Below are positions 8,046-17,691 of a stretch of DNA of 64,000 bases, one piece after another. The stretch spans positions 1 to 64,000 of the forward strand of contig JAQXDL010000014.1 in the NCBI GenBank assembly GCA_029251375.1, written 5' to 3'. Positions within the stretch are counted from its first letter, which is position 1; every line of letters starts with the position of its first letter. Source of the stretch: Pseudomonadales bacterium. GTDB lineage: Bacteria; Pseudomonadota; Gammaproteobacteria; Pseudomonadales; Azotimanducaceae. Made by a program: the position numbers and the translations under genes. The notes under the pieces are model-generated. The model did not search any database. It was given only the letters and a program-made list of their open reading frames with translations, and was not told the origin of the DNA.

Positions 8046-9251
8046 ATGACGAATAACGCTGTTTTTTATGGCAATCAACATATTGCGAACGGTATTCGCT
8101 CTCGCCTAATTGAAGATGTTAATGGTCTGACCATGCATGTTCTGGAAGCCGGTTATGATGAAGTTAGTGATATCGAAACCGCGGATAAAAAGCGTAAGCC
8201 GACAATTATATTCTTGCACGGCTTTCCCGAGTTGGCATTTAGTTTTCGGCATCAATTGAGTGCGTTTGCCGATGCGGGTTACCACGTCATCGCGCCGGAC
8301 CAGCGAGGTTATGGTTTAACCACAGGCTGGGATGCGCGATACGACGGCGACGTTGCATCGTTTCGAATGTTCAATCTAGCCAAGGACATTGTTTACCTGG
8401 CGAAGCGATTGGGGCTCGATTGCGTCGATGGTATTGTCGGTCACGACTTTGGCTCACCGGTTGCTGCCTGGTGCGCATTAATTCGACCTGATCTTTTTCA
8501 CTCTCTTGCCCTGATGAGTGCGCCTTTTGGTGGCCCGCCGCCCGCATCGATGAATCGAGATAAGTCCAAAGCCACGACGGCGGTTGATGGTCGAGGGCGA
8601 CCTGCATCGATGAATGATTCTCTGGCGGCGCTCGAGATACCGCGTACTCACTATCAAACCTACTATTCAACCGAACCTGCGAATGCTGATATGTGTGCGG
8701 CAAATACTGGCTTGCGAGATTTTTTTAAGGGCTACTACTTTCTAAAAAGTGCGGCGTATAAGAAAAACATGCCAGCACCTCTCGACTCTTGGGCCGCAGA
8801 GCAATTAGCAAAACTGCCGCGTTACTACGTGATGGATCTGGACAAGACCATGCCGCAAACAGTTGACGCAATGATGCATGATCAACGTGTTAGCGACGCT
8901 GAAGATTGGTTGACGGACGATGTCATGGATGTTTACGCCGACGCTTATAGCAAAACTGGCTTTCAAGGAGGCTTGAACTGGTATCGTTGTTCAGTTGCCG
9001 CGGAATACAGTTCGGATCTAACGATATTTACCGGTCGCAAAATTGAGGTGCCTGCCTGTTATATCGCAGGTGCTGCAGATTGGGGTATTCATCAGTCCCC
9101 CGGACAACTAGAGAAGATGCAAACCAAAGCTTGTACTGAGATGACGGTAATGCCATTTATACAGGGCGCCGGTCATTGGTTGCAGCAGGAGAAGCCTGAG
9201 ACTGTCAGTCATTTACTGCTAGACTTCTTTGCGAAACAACATTCAAACTAA
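8046..9251 (+). CDS. Soluble epoxide hydrolase-like alpha/beta hydrolase
   Basis: Member of the epoxide hydrolase branch of the alpha/beta fold, about 400 residues. It carries FLHGFPELAFSFR (the HGxP motif) and a nucleophile elbow GHDFGSPVAAW in which the nucleophile is Asp instead of Ser, as expected for epoxide hydrolases and haloalkane dehalogenases. The catalytic His is in QGAGHWLQQEKPE. HGFPE and the Asp elbow favour epoxide hydrolase. The ATG at 8046 is preferred to an in-frame GTG at 8034, which lies inside the likely ribosome-binding area. With a P450 upstream, opening of an enzymatically formed epoxide is a plausible role. Confidence 0.85.
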   Translation: MTNNAVFYGNQHIANGIRSRLIEDVNGLTMHVLEAGYDEVSDIETADKKRKPTIIFLHGFPELAFSFRHQLSAFADAGYHVIAPDQRGYGLTTGWDARYDGDVASFRMFNLAKDIVYLAKRLGLDCVDGIVGHDFGSPVAAWCALIRPDLFHSLALMSAPFGGPPPASMNRDKSKATTAVDGRGRPASMNDSLAALEIPRTHYQTYYSTEPANADMCAANTGLRDFFKGYYFLKSAAYKKNMPAPLDSWAAEQLAKLPRYYVMDLDKTMPQTVDAMMHDQRVSDAEDWLTDDVMDVYADAYSKTGFQGGLNWYRCSVAAEYSSDLTIFTGRKIEVPACYIAGAADWGIHQSPGQLEKMQTKACTEMTVMPFIQGAGHWLQQEKPETVSHLLLDFFAKQHSN

Positions 9252-9267
9252 CGACGCGTACTCAGCT

Positions 9268-9318
9268 CATTGAGAATGCTTATTTATTGAGAATAGCTAA
9301 TTATTGAGAGCAGCCATG
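9268..9318 (+). repeat. 17-bp repeat, 3 copies, running into a start codon
   Basis: Three imperfect 17-bp units built on (C/T)ATTGAGAAT end at the ATG (9316) of the nitronate monooxygenase gene. The third copy holds TTGAGAG, which may serve as its ribosome-binding site. Confidence 0.7.
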
Positions 9319-10413
9319 ACAAAACTCTGGACACCAATTTGCGACAAGCTTGGTATTGAATATCCGATCTTTGGTTTTGCGCATGATGTGGCGACGGTCG
9401 CTGCCATTACCAATGCCGGTGGCTATGGCGTTTATGGCGCAACAAGGCGATTCCCGCATGAGATCGCAGAGGAATTGGCGACGATAAAATCATTGGTAGG
9501 TGATAAACCATTCGGCGTTGACCTTGTGTTGCCACCGGGTATGCCAAAGCATAATTCTCGAGAAGCGATTGAGGCAGAAATTCCGCAAGAACATAAAGAC
9601 TTTGTTGAAGGGCTGATCAATAAGTTCAAAGTGCCTGAGGCAAGTGGGCCGGGTATGCGCACTCGCTTTATTCGCTCAGCGGAAATTGAGAAAGATCAAA
9701 TTGAAGCGGTGCTGGATTCGAAGGTCAATATGTTCGCTTGCGGTATTGGTGCGCCAAGCGATGTGATGCAAGCGGCAAAAGCTAGAAACCAAACAACTCT
9801 GGCATTAATTGGCAGTCCGCACCATGTACAACGAAGCATTGCCGCAGGTGTTGAGATTTTGGTGGCGCAGGGTTACGACGCCGGTGCACACACTGGCCCC
9901 ATTGGTACCTATTCTTTAGTGCCGCAAATTGTCGATGCAGCGGGCGATATTCCGGTCTTGGTTGCCGGCGGTGTCGCCACGGGAAGACACATTGCTGCGG
10001 CACTCGCCATGGGTGCGCAAGGTGTTTGGATGGGTACCGCGTGGCTCTTGTCGGAAGAACATCAAGGTCATATGCATCCGGTCAACAGAGATAAACTCAT
10101 TGCTGCAGGTAGTGGTGACACTGTGATTACGCGTTCCGAATCAGGTAAAACTTTTCGTCAAGTACGTACGGGTTGGAGCCAGGCGTGGGAGGCAGAAGAC
10201 GCGCCATCACCGCTGAAGATGCCTTATCAGGATGTGCTCGTCGGCGATTTACTTGGCGCGATAGAAGAGCACGACATTGAACCCCTCATACATTCTGGCG
10301 CCGGCCAAAGCGTTGGCTATTTCGATAGTGTCAAACCCGTACAACAAATTATGGATGAACTGGTCAGTGAGGCAACAGAAGTGCTAGCGAGCCAAGCGAA
10401 ATATCTACGCTGA
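9316..10413 (+). CDS. Nitronate monooxygenase (2-nitropropane dioxygenase family)
   Basis: FMN-dependent TIM-barrel enzyme of about 365 residues, in the family that oxidises alkyl nitronates and also includes FMN-binding enoyl reductases. Visible segments are GFAHDVATVAAITNAGGYG at the N-terminus, AQGYDAGAHTGPIGTYSLVPQIVDA with the catalytic His region, and the phosphate-binding VAGGVATGRHIAAALAMGAQGVWMGT. The ATG at 9316 is preferred over the in-frame TTG at 9304, which lies within a tandem repeat. The family is firm; substrate is unknown and annotations within this family are often loose. Confidence 0.9.
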   Translation: MTKLWTPICDKLGIEYPIFGFAHDVATVAAITNAGGYGVYGATRRFPHEIAEELATIKSLVGDKPFGVDLVLPPGMPKHNSREAIEAEIPQEHKDFVEGLINKFKVPEASGPGMRTRFIRSAEIEKDQIEAVLDSKVNMFACGIGAPSDVMQAAKARNQTTLALIGSPHHVQRSIAAGVEILVAQGYDAGAHTGPIGTYSLVPQIVDAAGDIPVLVAGGVATGRHIAAALAMGAQGVWMGTAWLLSEEHQGHMHPVNRDKLIAAGSGDTVITRSESGKTFRQVRTGWSQAWEAEDAPSPLKMPYQDVLVGDLLGAIEEHDIEPLIHSGAGQSVGYFDSVKPVQQIMDELVSEATEVLASQAKYLR

Positions 10414-10460
10414 TGCTGGCTATTGCGCCCGGCGCGGTATGGTCCTGTTTGGTTTATCTG

Positions 10461-10500
10461 TGGTGACTTGTGGTGACTTGTGGTGGTTTGTGATGGTTGT
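10461..10500. repeat. 10-bp tandem repeat (TGGTGACTTG-like x4)
   Basis: Four imperfect 10-bp units (TGGTGACTTG twice, then TGGTGGTTTG and TGATGGTTGT) lie between the convergent nitronate monooxygenase and hydrolase genes. The unit is unrelated to the 14-bp array that follows. Confidence 0.75.
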
Positions 10501-10549
10501 TAGCAGTCTTCGAGGTGCGGGTGACTGCGACGCAGCTGGTGCCTGATGC

Positions 10550-10661
10550 CTAGCACTTAATGGCTAGTACTTAATGCCTAGTACTTAATGACTAGCACTT
10601 AATAACGAGTACTTAATGTCTAGTCCTTGATGCTTAATACCTAATGGCGGGTAATTAATGC
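10550..10661. repeat. 14-bp tandem repeat, 8 imperfect copies
   Basis: Eight consecutive 14-bp units based on CTAGTACTTAATGC; the first five are nearly identical and the last three more diverged. The array ends exactly at the stop codon of the minus-strand hydrolase (10662), so it forms the start of that gene's 3' untranslated region. Confidence 0.9.
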
Positions 10662-11492
10662 TTAGTTTAAAAAACTTTGTAGATTCGTTAGATATTGCTC
10701 GTAGCCCTCGCGGCGAATATTGTGCCCCGCGCCCGGAATATCTGTAGCACGAAACTGATTGTTGGATTCAATCACCTTCGTTGCAATCTCGGCCGTGACC
10801 ACGCCATCACGGCCAGCTTCAGCTCTAATAAGTAATGAGGGGCAGGTGATATGCGTCACAACTTCAAGCGTCTCAGGCCAATTTGACACCGACAGGCCAA
10901 GCATTGCGCCAGCGCGTACTTGTTTTTTGGCGATCGCCCAATCAGGAAACTCATCGTCGCGCCAGGTTGGATGCTGCACTTTCCCTGTTTGAATGATTTC
11001 TTTGTCAGATAAGGCTTGCTGGGCTTTCAGTTGCTGCTGATATGCGTCAAGTCTTTTATTCTGGTCATCTTCTGATTCGGCTCGAGTGCGTTCTTTCCAC
11101 AATGGATCTTCAAGAATAATTTTTGAGACAAGATGTGGGTACCGCGCAGCAACACCGGCAACTGTGCTTGCACCCATTGAATGACCTAGTAACGCGGGTT
11201 TATCAAGACTCAGTGCAGTAATGACCCCCGCCAGATCCTCAATCAGCGCAGCGCTGCTTGCCGGTGCCGTACCTGACTGACCATGATTGCGAGCATCAAC
11301 CATAATGACATCAAAGCGATCTTGTAAATCGTTTGCCACACGGCGCCAACACAGACCGTTGTCGCCAAACCCATGCGCCACTACTAGCTGCGGCTTGTCA
11401 TTATTACCGGTTCGATAATAGTGAATGTTGAGCCCGTCGAGATCGACGTTGCTTTCTTGCCATGCTGTTGTTCTTTCGACAACGCCTACCAT
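10662..11492 (-). CDS. Alpha/beta hydrolase
   Basis: Alpha/beta hydrolase of 276 residues with oxyanion loop AHGFGDNGLCW, nucleophile elbow GHSMGASTVAG (Ser near 106) and catalytic His in PGAGHNIRREGYE. Its ATG lies inside the end of the upstream aldo/keto reductase gene (7-base overlap, ATGGTAG), so the two are translationally coupled in one operon that also includes the phytanoyl-CoA dioxygenase-like gene. Substrate not predictable; esterase or lactonase are the usual activities in this group. Confidence 0.9.
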   Translation of the reverse strand: MVGVVERTTAWQESNVDLDGLNIHYYRTGNNDKPQLVVAHGFGDNGLCWRRVANDLQDRFDVIMVDARNHGQSGTAPASSAALIEDLAGVITALSLDKPALLGHSMGASTVAGVAARYPHLVSKIILEDPLWKERTRAESEDDQNKRLDAYQQQLKAQQALSDKEIIQTGKVQHPTWRDDEFPDWAIAKKQVRAGAMLGLSVSNWPETLEVVTHITCPSLLIRAEAGRDGVVTAEIATKVIESNNQFRATDIPGAGHNIRREGYEQYLTNLQSFLN

Positions 11493-12454
11493 GCGTAGGC
11501 TTCTGGGGATTCACCAACAGCAGGGAAAATTTCGTCAATTCGCGCCAGCGTCGCATCGTTAAGTTGTATGTCGGGCACGTGCAATACTGACGACAACTGG
11601 GCGACGCTGCCGGGACCTATTATCGTTGCACTCACGCCGGGCTGGTGCAGTAGCCAGGCGAGGGCAATCGCACTTGGTGCTTCGCTAAGTTCTTCGCAAA
11701 GGGACTGGAAGTCATTCAATTGCTGTTGTCTTTCAGATATCGCATTCTTGATGCCTTGCGAATCGCGACGACCGCCAGTTTCGCTCGTTTGTTTGCCGCT
11801 CAGTAGGCCGCCCGCAAGTGGACTCCAAGGTATTAGACCTAATCCATATTCGCGGCAGGCGGGTAGTACTTCCATTTCTGCGCGTCGCTCAATTAAATTG
11901 TAGAGACCTTGCTCGGAGACTAGGCCTAGCTTGTTTGAAGCAATGGCTTTTTCATTAGCTCTGGCGATGGCCCAACCAGGAAAATTGCTGGAACCCACAT
12001 AGGTAATTTTTCCCTGCGTGATGAGTCGATCCATCGCTTGCCAAATTTCTTCTATAGGCGCAGAGCGATCAATGTGATGCATCTGATATAAATCGATGTG
12101 ATCGACGCCAAGTCTCTTTAGACTTGCATCACAAGCCATCTGTATATGACGTGCCGACAAACCCCGGTCATTTATATTGTCAGACATGGGCTCGTGAACT
12201 TTCGTGGCGAGGACTATTTGATCGCGACGGCTTTTGTCCTGCGCAAACCATTTGCCTAGAATTGTTTCAGTTGTGCCAACACCTAAGTCACCACCGTATT
12301 GGTTTGCGGTATCAACAAAGTTGATGCCGGCTGTAGTAGCGTGGTGGAGAATCTCAAAAGATTCGGCTTCGGACGTGCGAGGTCCAAAATTCATCGTGCC
12401 CAGACAGAGCTCGCTGACCTTCAGGGCGGAGCGTCCTAGTTGACGGTATTGCAT
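11486..12454 (-). CDS. Aldo/keto reductase
   Basis: NADPH-dependent aldo/keto reductase of 322 residues (Tas/YajO/Kv-beta-like branch). The catalytic tetrad is visible: Asp and Tyr in FVDTANQYGG, Lys in VLATKVHEP and His in LYQMHHIDRSAP. C-terminal cofactor-binding residues lie in TIIGPGSVAQL. It follows the phytanoyl-CoA dioxygenase-like gene by about 24 bases and overlaps the hydrolase gene, giving a likely three-gene operon for oxidation, carbonyl reduction and hydrolysis of one substrate class. Confidence 0.92.
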   Translation of the reverse strand: MQYRQLGRSALKVSELCLGTMNFGPRTSEAESFEILHHATTAGINFVDTANQYGGDLGVGTTETILGKWFAQDKSRRDQIVLATKVHEPMSDNINDRGLSARHIQMACDASLKRLGVDHIDLYQMHHIDRSAPIEEIWQAMDRLITQGKITYVGSSNFPGWAIARANEKAIASNKLGLVSEQGLYNLIERRAEMEVLPACREYGLGLIPWSPLAGGLLSGKQTSETGGRRDSQGIKNAISERQQQLNDFQSLCEELSEAPSAIALAWLLHQPGVSATIIGPGSVAQLSSVLHVPDIQLNDATLARIDEIFPAVGESPEAYAW

Positions 12455-12478
12455 AGGGTAAATCTCTTCGAAGTAGGT

Positions 12479-13459
12479 TTAAGGCGCCTGTAGTGTCGGC
12501 CCGGTGATGAGTTCTTCACTCGAATCGGCAACACAAAACTTGGCGAGCTCTTGCGCACGTGGCGAAAGCTTCTTGAAGTCTTGATAGGTGATACCAGGCA
12601 CTATCGGCTCGCGAAACCAGGGTGCATAAAATTCCAAATTTGGGATTGATCGAATCGCATCAGAAACATTAGGTGTTCCGCCGTGCCATGCTCTTACATC
12701 GCGAATCATAATTGCCCCCGCCGGTGCTGGACATACCGTGCTGAGCCTCATCCATTCTGGCTCATGTTTTAAATTGGGAATCCGCGCGCGAGAATTCTGT
12801 GTGCCCGGTATCTGTCGAGTCGGCCCATTGAGTTTGGTGACATCTTGAGGCAGAAAATTGACGCAGACATAGGGACTCGGTAGATCTCGCAAACTCATGT
12901 GACCGCGCGGGTCGATGAAAGAGTTGAACGGTGTCGTCTTTGCGTCTTCCCAATCGCGTGTGTCTGGGTGTAAAGGTTGGTAGTCCGTTGCGCCCGGTAG
13001 GCAAAAGTCACCGCTGGCAGCCCGCAGACTATAGTCGGGAGATCCAAATATGGCATTGAGTAGTGTATGAACTGTTTCGTTTTCCAACATCATTTGCCAT
13101 GCAGGATGATGAAGTTGACTGCGTGTCATGCTGGAGCCACCGAAAGAGTACCGGTGCGATCCTCGATTCCCGTAGCGTGTTCCATCTAGCGCCAAGATGT
13201 CATTTATAACCTCGTCACACCCTTTAGCCAAGAAGTCGATTTGTTCATTGTTGAGAACATCACCAACAACGACAAAGCCATCTCTGTGAAAGAGTTCAAC
13301 TGCTCGCTCGATTGCAGTGGCTTCAATGATATCTAAACCCTTGATGCCATTGTGAGCTTCAAGGTGATTGATCAGTTTGACGACCTGCGGGTCATCTTTG
13401 GGCTTGTCTTTCCAGCCAATATTTTCGTTCAAATTTGCATCAGTGTCTTGCACGGTCAC
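12479..13459 (-). CDS. Phytanoyl-CoA dioxygenase (PhyH) family protein
   Basis: Fe(II)/2-oxoglutarate dioxygenase of 326 residues in the PhyH family. Iron ligands are His and Asp in PLHPDTRDW and the distal His in RAWHGGTPN; a downstream Arg (DAIRS) could bind 2-oxoglutarate. It starts with GTG, preceded by GGAG seven bases upstream. It heads the operon with the aldo/keto reductase and hydrolase. The family hydroxylates many small molecules and acyl-CoAs, so the substrate is open. Confidence 0.87.
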   Translation of the reverse strand: MTVQDTDANLNENIGWKDKPKDDPQVVKLINHLEAHNGIKGLDIIEATAIERAVELFHRDGFVVVGDVLNNEQIDFLAKGCDEVINDILALDGTRYGNRGSHRYSFGGSSMTRSQLHHPAWQMMLENETVHTLLNAIFGSPDYSLRAASGDFCLPGATDYQPLHPDTRDWEDAKTTPFNSFIDPRGHMSLRDLPSPYVCVNFLPQDVTKLNGPTRQIPGTQNSRARIPNLKHEPEWMRLSTVCPAPAGAIMIRDVRAWHGGTPNVSDAIRSIPNLEFYAPWFREPIVPGITYQDFKKLSPRAQELAKFCVADSSEELITGPTLQAP

Positions 13460-13531
13460 GCAATGTCTCCTTCAATAAATAACTTGCTCACCATAACGTT
13501 TTCCCAGTGTCTGAACCACTGGATGTGTGTC

Positions 13532-14815
13532 TCACATTTTTTCGATACAGCGTAAGACTTCTGCTTGGTATGTCTTGCCTCGCTCGTTAAAGAGGTCAAC
13601 AACATTGAGGGAGGTGGGTACGTAGCCAAAACCAATCTTGTGCTCAGGATGCCATTGAAATAGCGAGCCGCCGAGTCCCATCCAACCATAAAATCCTTCG
13701 CGTCCGTCATTGAAGGCGCGGGCCAACTTAGTGCTTTGTTTAGATGTCTCACTAAATTTGGCTACGCCACCTTGTGTGAACGTCGTTGTGCCGAACCCCA
13801 TCTTCGCTTCAATAGGTGCGTCGTGCATGGACTGCCATGCTGCGTCGTTGATAAATTCTTTGCCATCAATTGAGCCGCCTAGTGACATCATCGCGGCGAT
13901 TTTTGCCAATGCCCGCGCTGAACAATTTGCGTTGGCTGATGGGGTCTCGCCCATTGCGACGGAAGGGTCGTTAAAAAATGCGATGCGATCCATGCCGACA
14001 AAAGGTGCTGGTGAACCCGCTGTTGTACCCTTTCTCATGTTCGGTAGGATTCTTGCCAGCCTGCCGACCGTGTGAAAAACATTGTGCTCCATGCGTCGAC
14101 CAAGAAATTTTGGTTTTAAGCTTTGTCTAAACTGGAATCCGAAACCGAGTGGTGAGACAGGTATACGTTTATCGAGGTCTTCTTGTTTGACACCAATGTT
14201 GGCATCTACATCTAATGGATCGCTAATGTCTTCACGCAAAAACTCCCCAATTGTTCGGCCCGCCGGATCGATGCGACGGAACACTTCATTGACAATCCAG
14301 CCTCGAGTGACGGCATGGTATTCACGTCTGCTTCCATCACCATCTCGGAAACTTTGTGGGTGTGCTTCGATAATTTCGCCAATCTTGTTCTTCTTGATGT
14401 TATAGGTGCGTAAATCATCCGGTTTTATTGAGACGTTAAAAGCCGCCAAGCCGGCCTCATGTCGCATCAAGTCAGCGATACTGAGGTCTTGTTTGCCAGC
14501 GTTGCCAAACTCTGGCCAGTATTGCGTGACCTTTGCCGAATAGTCGAGCAAGCCTTTGCTGACCAAGGACGCCATAGCGATAGCCTCAAGGCTTTTGCCG
14601 CTGCTGAAGACGTTAATGAGTGAGTCAGGTGAAAACGCCGTGTTTCCATCGGCAGAAGCCCAAAGATCAACGACCCTGTTGCCTTGATGATAGACGCAAA
14701 GTTGATTGTTGCGTTCTTGCAACGTGCGCATATTTTTTTCAAATAGCATTTTGACGGATTCAAAGCCAGGCGCGACGGTGCCGTTGATTTGAATATCTTC
14801 GTTTTGATTCGTCAT
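13532..14815 (-). CDS. Beta-lactamase-fold serine hydrolase (EstB-like esterase)
   Basis: Serine hydrolase of the class C beta-lactamase/esterase fold. The start at 14815 (MTNQNED) is chosen because GGAGGAAG lies immediately upstream; a longer frame back to 14860 lacks such a site. Counted from there, the nucleophile motif SxxK is Ser71-SG-Lys74, and YHAVTRGW supplies the second-motif Tyr. No signal peptide is seen, so it is cytoplasmic and most likely an esterase acting on metabolites rather than a resistance enzyme. Confidence 0.88.
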   Translation of the reverse strand: MTNQNEDIQINGTVAPGFESVKMLFEKNMRTLQERNNQLCVYHQGNRVVDLWASADGNTAFSPDSLINVFSSGKSLEAIAMASLVSKGLLDYSAKVTQYWPEFGNAGKQDLSIADLMRHEAGLAAFNVSIKPDDLRTYNIKKNKIGEIIEAHPQSFRDGDGSRREYHAVTRGWIVNEVFRRIDPAGRTIGEFLREDISDPLDVDANIGVKQEDLDKRIPVSPLGFGFQFRQSLKPKFLGRRMEHNVFHTVGRLARILPNMRKGTTAGSPAPFVGMDRIAFFNDPSVAMGETPSANANCSARALAKIAAMMSLGGSIDGKEFINDAAWQSMHDAPIEAKMGFGTTTFTQGGVAKFSETSKQSTKLARAFNDGREGFYGWMGLGGSLFQWHPEHKIGFGYVPTSLNVVDLFNERGKTYQAEVLRCIEKM

Positions 14816-14989
14816 ACTTCCTCCAACTCTGCGAGGCAGTAGTCTACTGCATTTATTCAAGGCTGACTAAATGTCTGAGGTTAACTAATGTCAATGGGTG
14901 TCTTTTTTGCGTTAGCATTTTTTCTTGTTTTTTGGTCTGTTTCAGATCAGTCTGATTTGGTTACTAAAAGCAAACAGCTGGGAAGTCAT

Positions 14990-15904
14990 ATGTCGGAAAC
15001 AGATTTCAATTCAAAAACAACCGCGTTCGACGCACTTGACGGTAGAGACCTTACGTTGAAGACCATCATTGTTACGGGTGCCAATACGGGTATTGGATTT
15101 GAGACAGCCAAAGCACTCGCGCAGGCGGGTGCGAAAGTGATTTTGGCATGTCGTTCAAGTGGCACAGGTCAAGCGGCGGCGGACGCTATTAACCAAGAAA
15201 CTGGCAATGATAATGCGGTATTTGCTGAGCTTGATCTTGGTAGTGTTGATAGCATCGTGAAGTTCACTGAGCAGCTTGATACAGATACTGTGGATATTTT
15301 GATCTGCAACGCCGGTTTGGTTTGTAGCAATTACGAAACGACCGGCGAAGGTATTGAGGCAACGGTTGGTGTTTGCCACTACGGCCACTTTTTGCTGGTC
15401 AAACTTCTGATGCCGCAGTTACTGGCGAGCGAGAAGCCTCGGATTGTGATGGTATCAAGTGTTTCGCATACATCCCCCGCCAAGTTAAGTTTTGATTTGT
15501 TTCCCATGCCTAAGGACAAATTCAAAATGATGGTCGCTTACGGTCAGGCCAAGTTAGCAAATGTGTTAATGGCCAATGAGCTGCAGCGAAAATTTGGCGC
15601 GCAAGGGTTATCAGCCTGTTCGTTGCATCCAGGCACGTTAATCACGACAGATATCGGTCGTCGGTCACGCTTTATGTCAATTGTGATGAAGCTTGTCAGT
15701 CCGTTGACTAAATCGCCGAGCCAAGGTGCGTCGACGACGATATGTTGTGCATTACAAGATGCGGACCGTGTTGCCGGTAAATATTTTTCGGATTGTCAGC
15801 CGCACGATATGTCGGAAGAGGCGCGGGACCCAGAGGTCGCAGCCAAGCTTTGGCAATTGAGTGAAGATTGGGTCGCGCAGGTTATGGATGCCCGCGCGAG
15901 TTAG
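14990..15904 (+). CDS. Short-chain dehydrogenase (retinol dehydrogenase-like SDR)
   Basis: NAD(P)-dependent SDR of about 304 residues. It has cofactor motif TGANTGIG, the structural NAG in ICNAGLV, catalytic Ser in MVSSVSH and YGQAK as YxxxK. Similarity is closest to the WWOX/retinol-dehydrogenase-like group. The frame is open to 14888, which would add a hydrophobic leader, but the ATG at 14990 has GGAAG four bases upstream and gives the standard SDR N-terminus, so I prefer it. Convergent with the GH2 gene, with only 5 bases between stops. Confidence 0.85.
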   Translation: MSETDFNSKTTAFDALDGRDLTLKTIIVTGANTGIGFETAKALAQAGAKVILACRSSGTGQAAADAINQETGNDNAVFAELDLGSVDSIVKFTEQLDTDTVDILICNAGLVCSNYETTGEGIEATVGVCHYGHFLLVKLLMPQLLASEKPRIVMVSSVSHTSPAKLSFDLFPMPKDKFKMMVAYGQAKLANVLMANELQRKFGAQGLSACSLHPGTLITTDIGRRSRFMSIVMKLVSPLTKSPSQGASTTICCALQDADRVAGKYFSDCQPHDMSEEARDPEVAAKLWQLSEDWVAQVMDARAS

Positions 15905-15909
15905 CGCAC

Positions 15910-17691
15910 TCATTCATCAATATTGTTGCCTATGCTGAGCATCACCGTTTTGATTTGCTCTATGGGTAGCTTTGGCGTTCTGTCAAAATAAAGTAGGCCA
16001 TTGATCTCTTGCTGTACGTCGGTGAGCTGGGTCCAGACATAGCCGCTTAAGCCGGCCGCTTCATTGATCGATGCGGCCACCATGTTAAACCGCGCCAGCA
16101 ATTCTTCTGCGGAGCTGGGCAGGTCGCCATAAGCAAATTCATCGCCGGCCAGTGTTGCAGTGGTAAAGCCGACCCCGCCACATTCCGTTAAAAGAATGGG
16201 CAGGTTCTTCACTTCAGCGCCGGGCAATGCGCCAGTGCGATAGCCGCGGCTTTCCACTTCGCCGGTGATACTCGATGAGGGCTCCTGCATTAATTTTTGT
16301 AATCGGTTTTCGATACTGTGAGATTCACCCTCATAGATATGTAGGGTCCACAGATCACCACTGGAATACTCCCAGCCGTCATTGCCAATCACTAATCGAG
16401 ACTGGTCCATGGCGCGGGTCAGGCCGACGATGCCATCGGCGAAAGCCCGTTGTTCAGGTCTATCTACTTGATTCCAAATGCCCCAGCTTTCGTTAAATGG
16501 CACCCAAGCAATGATGCAAGGGTGCTGGCGGTCACGACGAATGACCGACAGCCATTCGTCGGTTAGGGTACTGACAAGTTCGTTGGTGAATACTCGGCCG
16601 GAAGGCATTTCTTCCCAGACTAACAGACCAAGCTGGTCGGCCCAGTAGAGGTATCTTGGGTCTTCGATTTTTTGGTGCTTGCGTGCGCAGTTAAAACCAA
16701 GTGCAAGTGTCAGTTCGACATCTCTGCGTAGCGTTGCATCATCGACGGCGGTATACCAACCCTGCTCAAAATAGCCTTGATCGAGCACGCCGCGAAGGTA
16801 CAGGGGATTGCCATTCAGTGTAATCGACTGGCCGTCATGACTAATTTCTCGCAAGCCTGCATAGCTGGTGACCTCGTCGACGAGAGCGCCCTCGTCGTCG
16901 AATAGACTCAAGCGCAGATCATACAGTTGGGGTGAATCCGGTGACCATAATGCGGCATCTGGCACCTCAAGCTGCAGTTTAGATTCGGCCCGCGAGGCAA
17001 ACGAGTTGACTGATTCACTAACAATCTCACCATCGTCAATCACCTGAATCTGTAGGGTGTAGGTATTTTGTTGGTTGGTTTCAACGCAACAATGCAGCGT
17101 TGAAGTGTCAAGTTTGAAATGACTGGAGAGGGCATTGATATGGATTTTCGATACAGATTCCAGCCACACTGTTTGCCAGATGCCGGTGACCGTGTCGTAG
17201 TCAATCGGCCACTTGGTTGTGCCCGCCTGCTTGCCTCGAGGTTGGGTCCAAGAGTTTGAATCTTCAACTCTTATGGTCAGCTGATTTTTGCCCGATTGCA
17301 GCGCGTGGCTGATATCGATATCAATTGGTGAGTAGCCGCCTCGGTGCTGACCAACTTCTTGTCCATTGACGAAGACGCGGGTCCAATGATCACAAGCGCC
17401 GATATGAAGTAGAGTCTGTTGCGACCAAAGGCTCGGTAAGTCAAATTTTCGGCCGTACCAATTGACCTGCGCGGGGTTTAAATTGTTTTGCCCGGAAGCT
17501 TGGGACTCAATCGGAAAGGGTACGATAATGGATTCGCTGAAATCACACTCGCGCCACCATTTGTCTCGCATACCGACATCGTCAGGATCAGGCTGGAACA
17601 ACCATTCGCCATTGAGATTCAACCACTCTTGTCTTTTCAAGACGGGTCTTGGGTATTCCGGACGAGGCGTGTCTAGCATTTTATTTTCCAA
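15910..17691 (-). CDS. Glycoside hydrolase family 2 enzyme
   Basis: GH2 glycosidase (beta-galactosidase/beta-glucuronidase superfamily) of 593 residues. The N-terminal jelly-roll sugar-binding domain contains WLNLNGEWLF and NWYGRKFDLP, then an immunoglobulin-like domain, then a TIM barrel. The acid/base Glu401 is in WVPFNESW and the nucleophile Glu503 in LLTECGG. No signal peptide is visible, so it should act on imported glycosides. Specificity among beta-galactoside, glucuronide and mannoside cannot be read. ATGs at 17691 and 17679 are both possible. No sugar transporter is adjacent. Confidence 0.92.
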   Translation of the reverse strand: MENKMLDTPRPEYPRPVLKRQEWLNLNGEWLFQPDPDDVGMRDKWWRECDFSESIIVPFPIESQASGQNNLNPAQVNWYGRKFDLPSLWSQQTLLHIGACDHWTRVFVNGQEVGQHRGGYSPIDIDISHALQSGKNQLTIRVEDSNSWTQPRGKQAGTTKWPIDYDTVTGIWQTVWLESVSKIHINALSSHFKLDTSTLHCCVETNQQNTYTLQIQVIDDGEIVSESVNSFASRAESKLQLEVPDAALWSPDSPQLYDLRLSLFDDEGALVDEVTSYAGLREISHDGQSITLNGNPLYLRGVLDQGYFEQGWYTAVDDATLRRDVELTLALGFNCARKHQKIEDPRYLYWADQLGLLVWEEMPSGRVFTNELVSTLTDEWLSVIRRDRQHPCIIAWVPFNESWGIWNQVDRPEQRAFADGIVGLTRAMDQSRLVIGNDGWEYSSGDLWTLHIYEGESHSIENRLQKLMQEPSSSITGEVESRGYRTGALPGAEVKNLPILLTECGGVGFTTATLAGDEFAYGDLPSSAEELLARFNMVAASINEAAGLSGYVWTQLTDVQQEINGLLYFDRTPKLPIEQIKTVMLSIGNNIDE

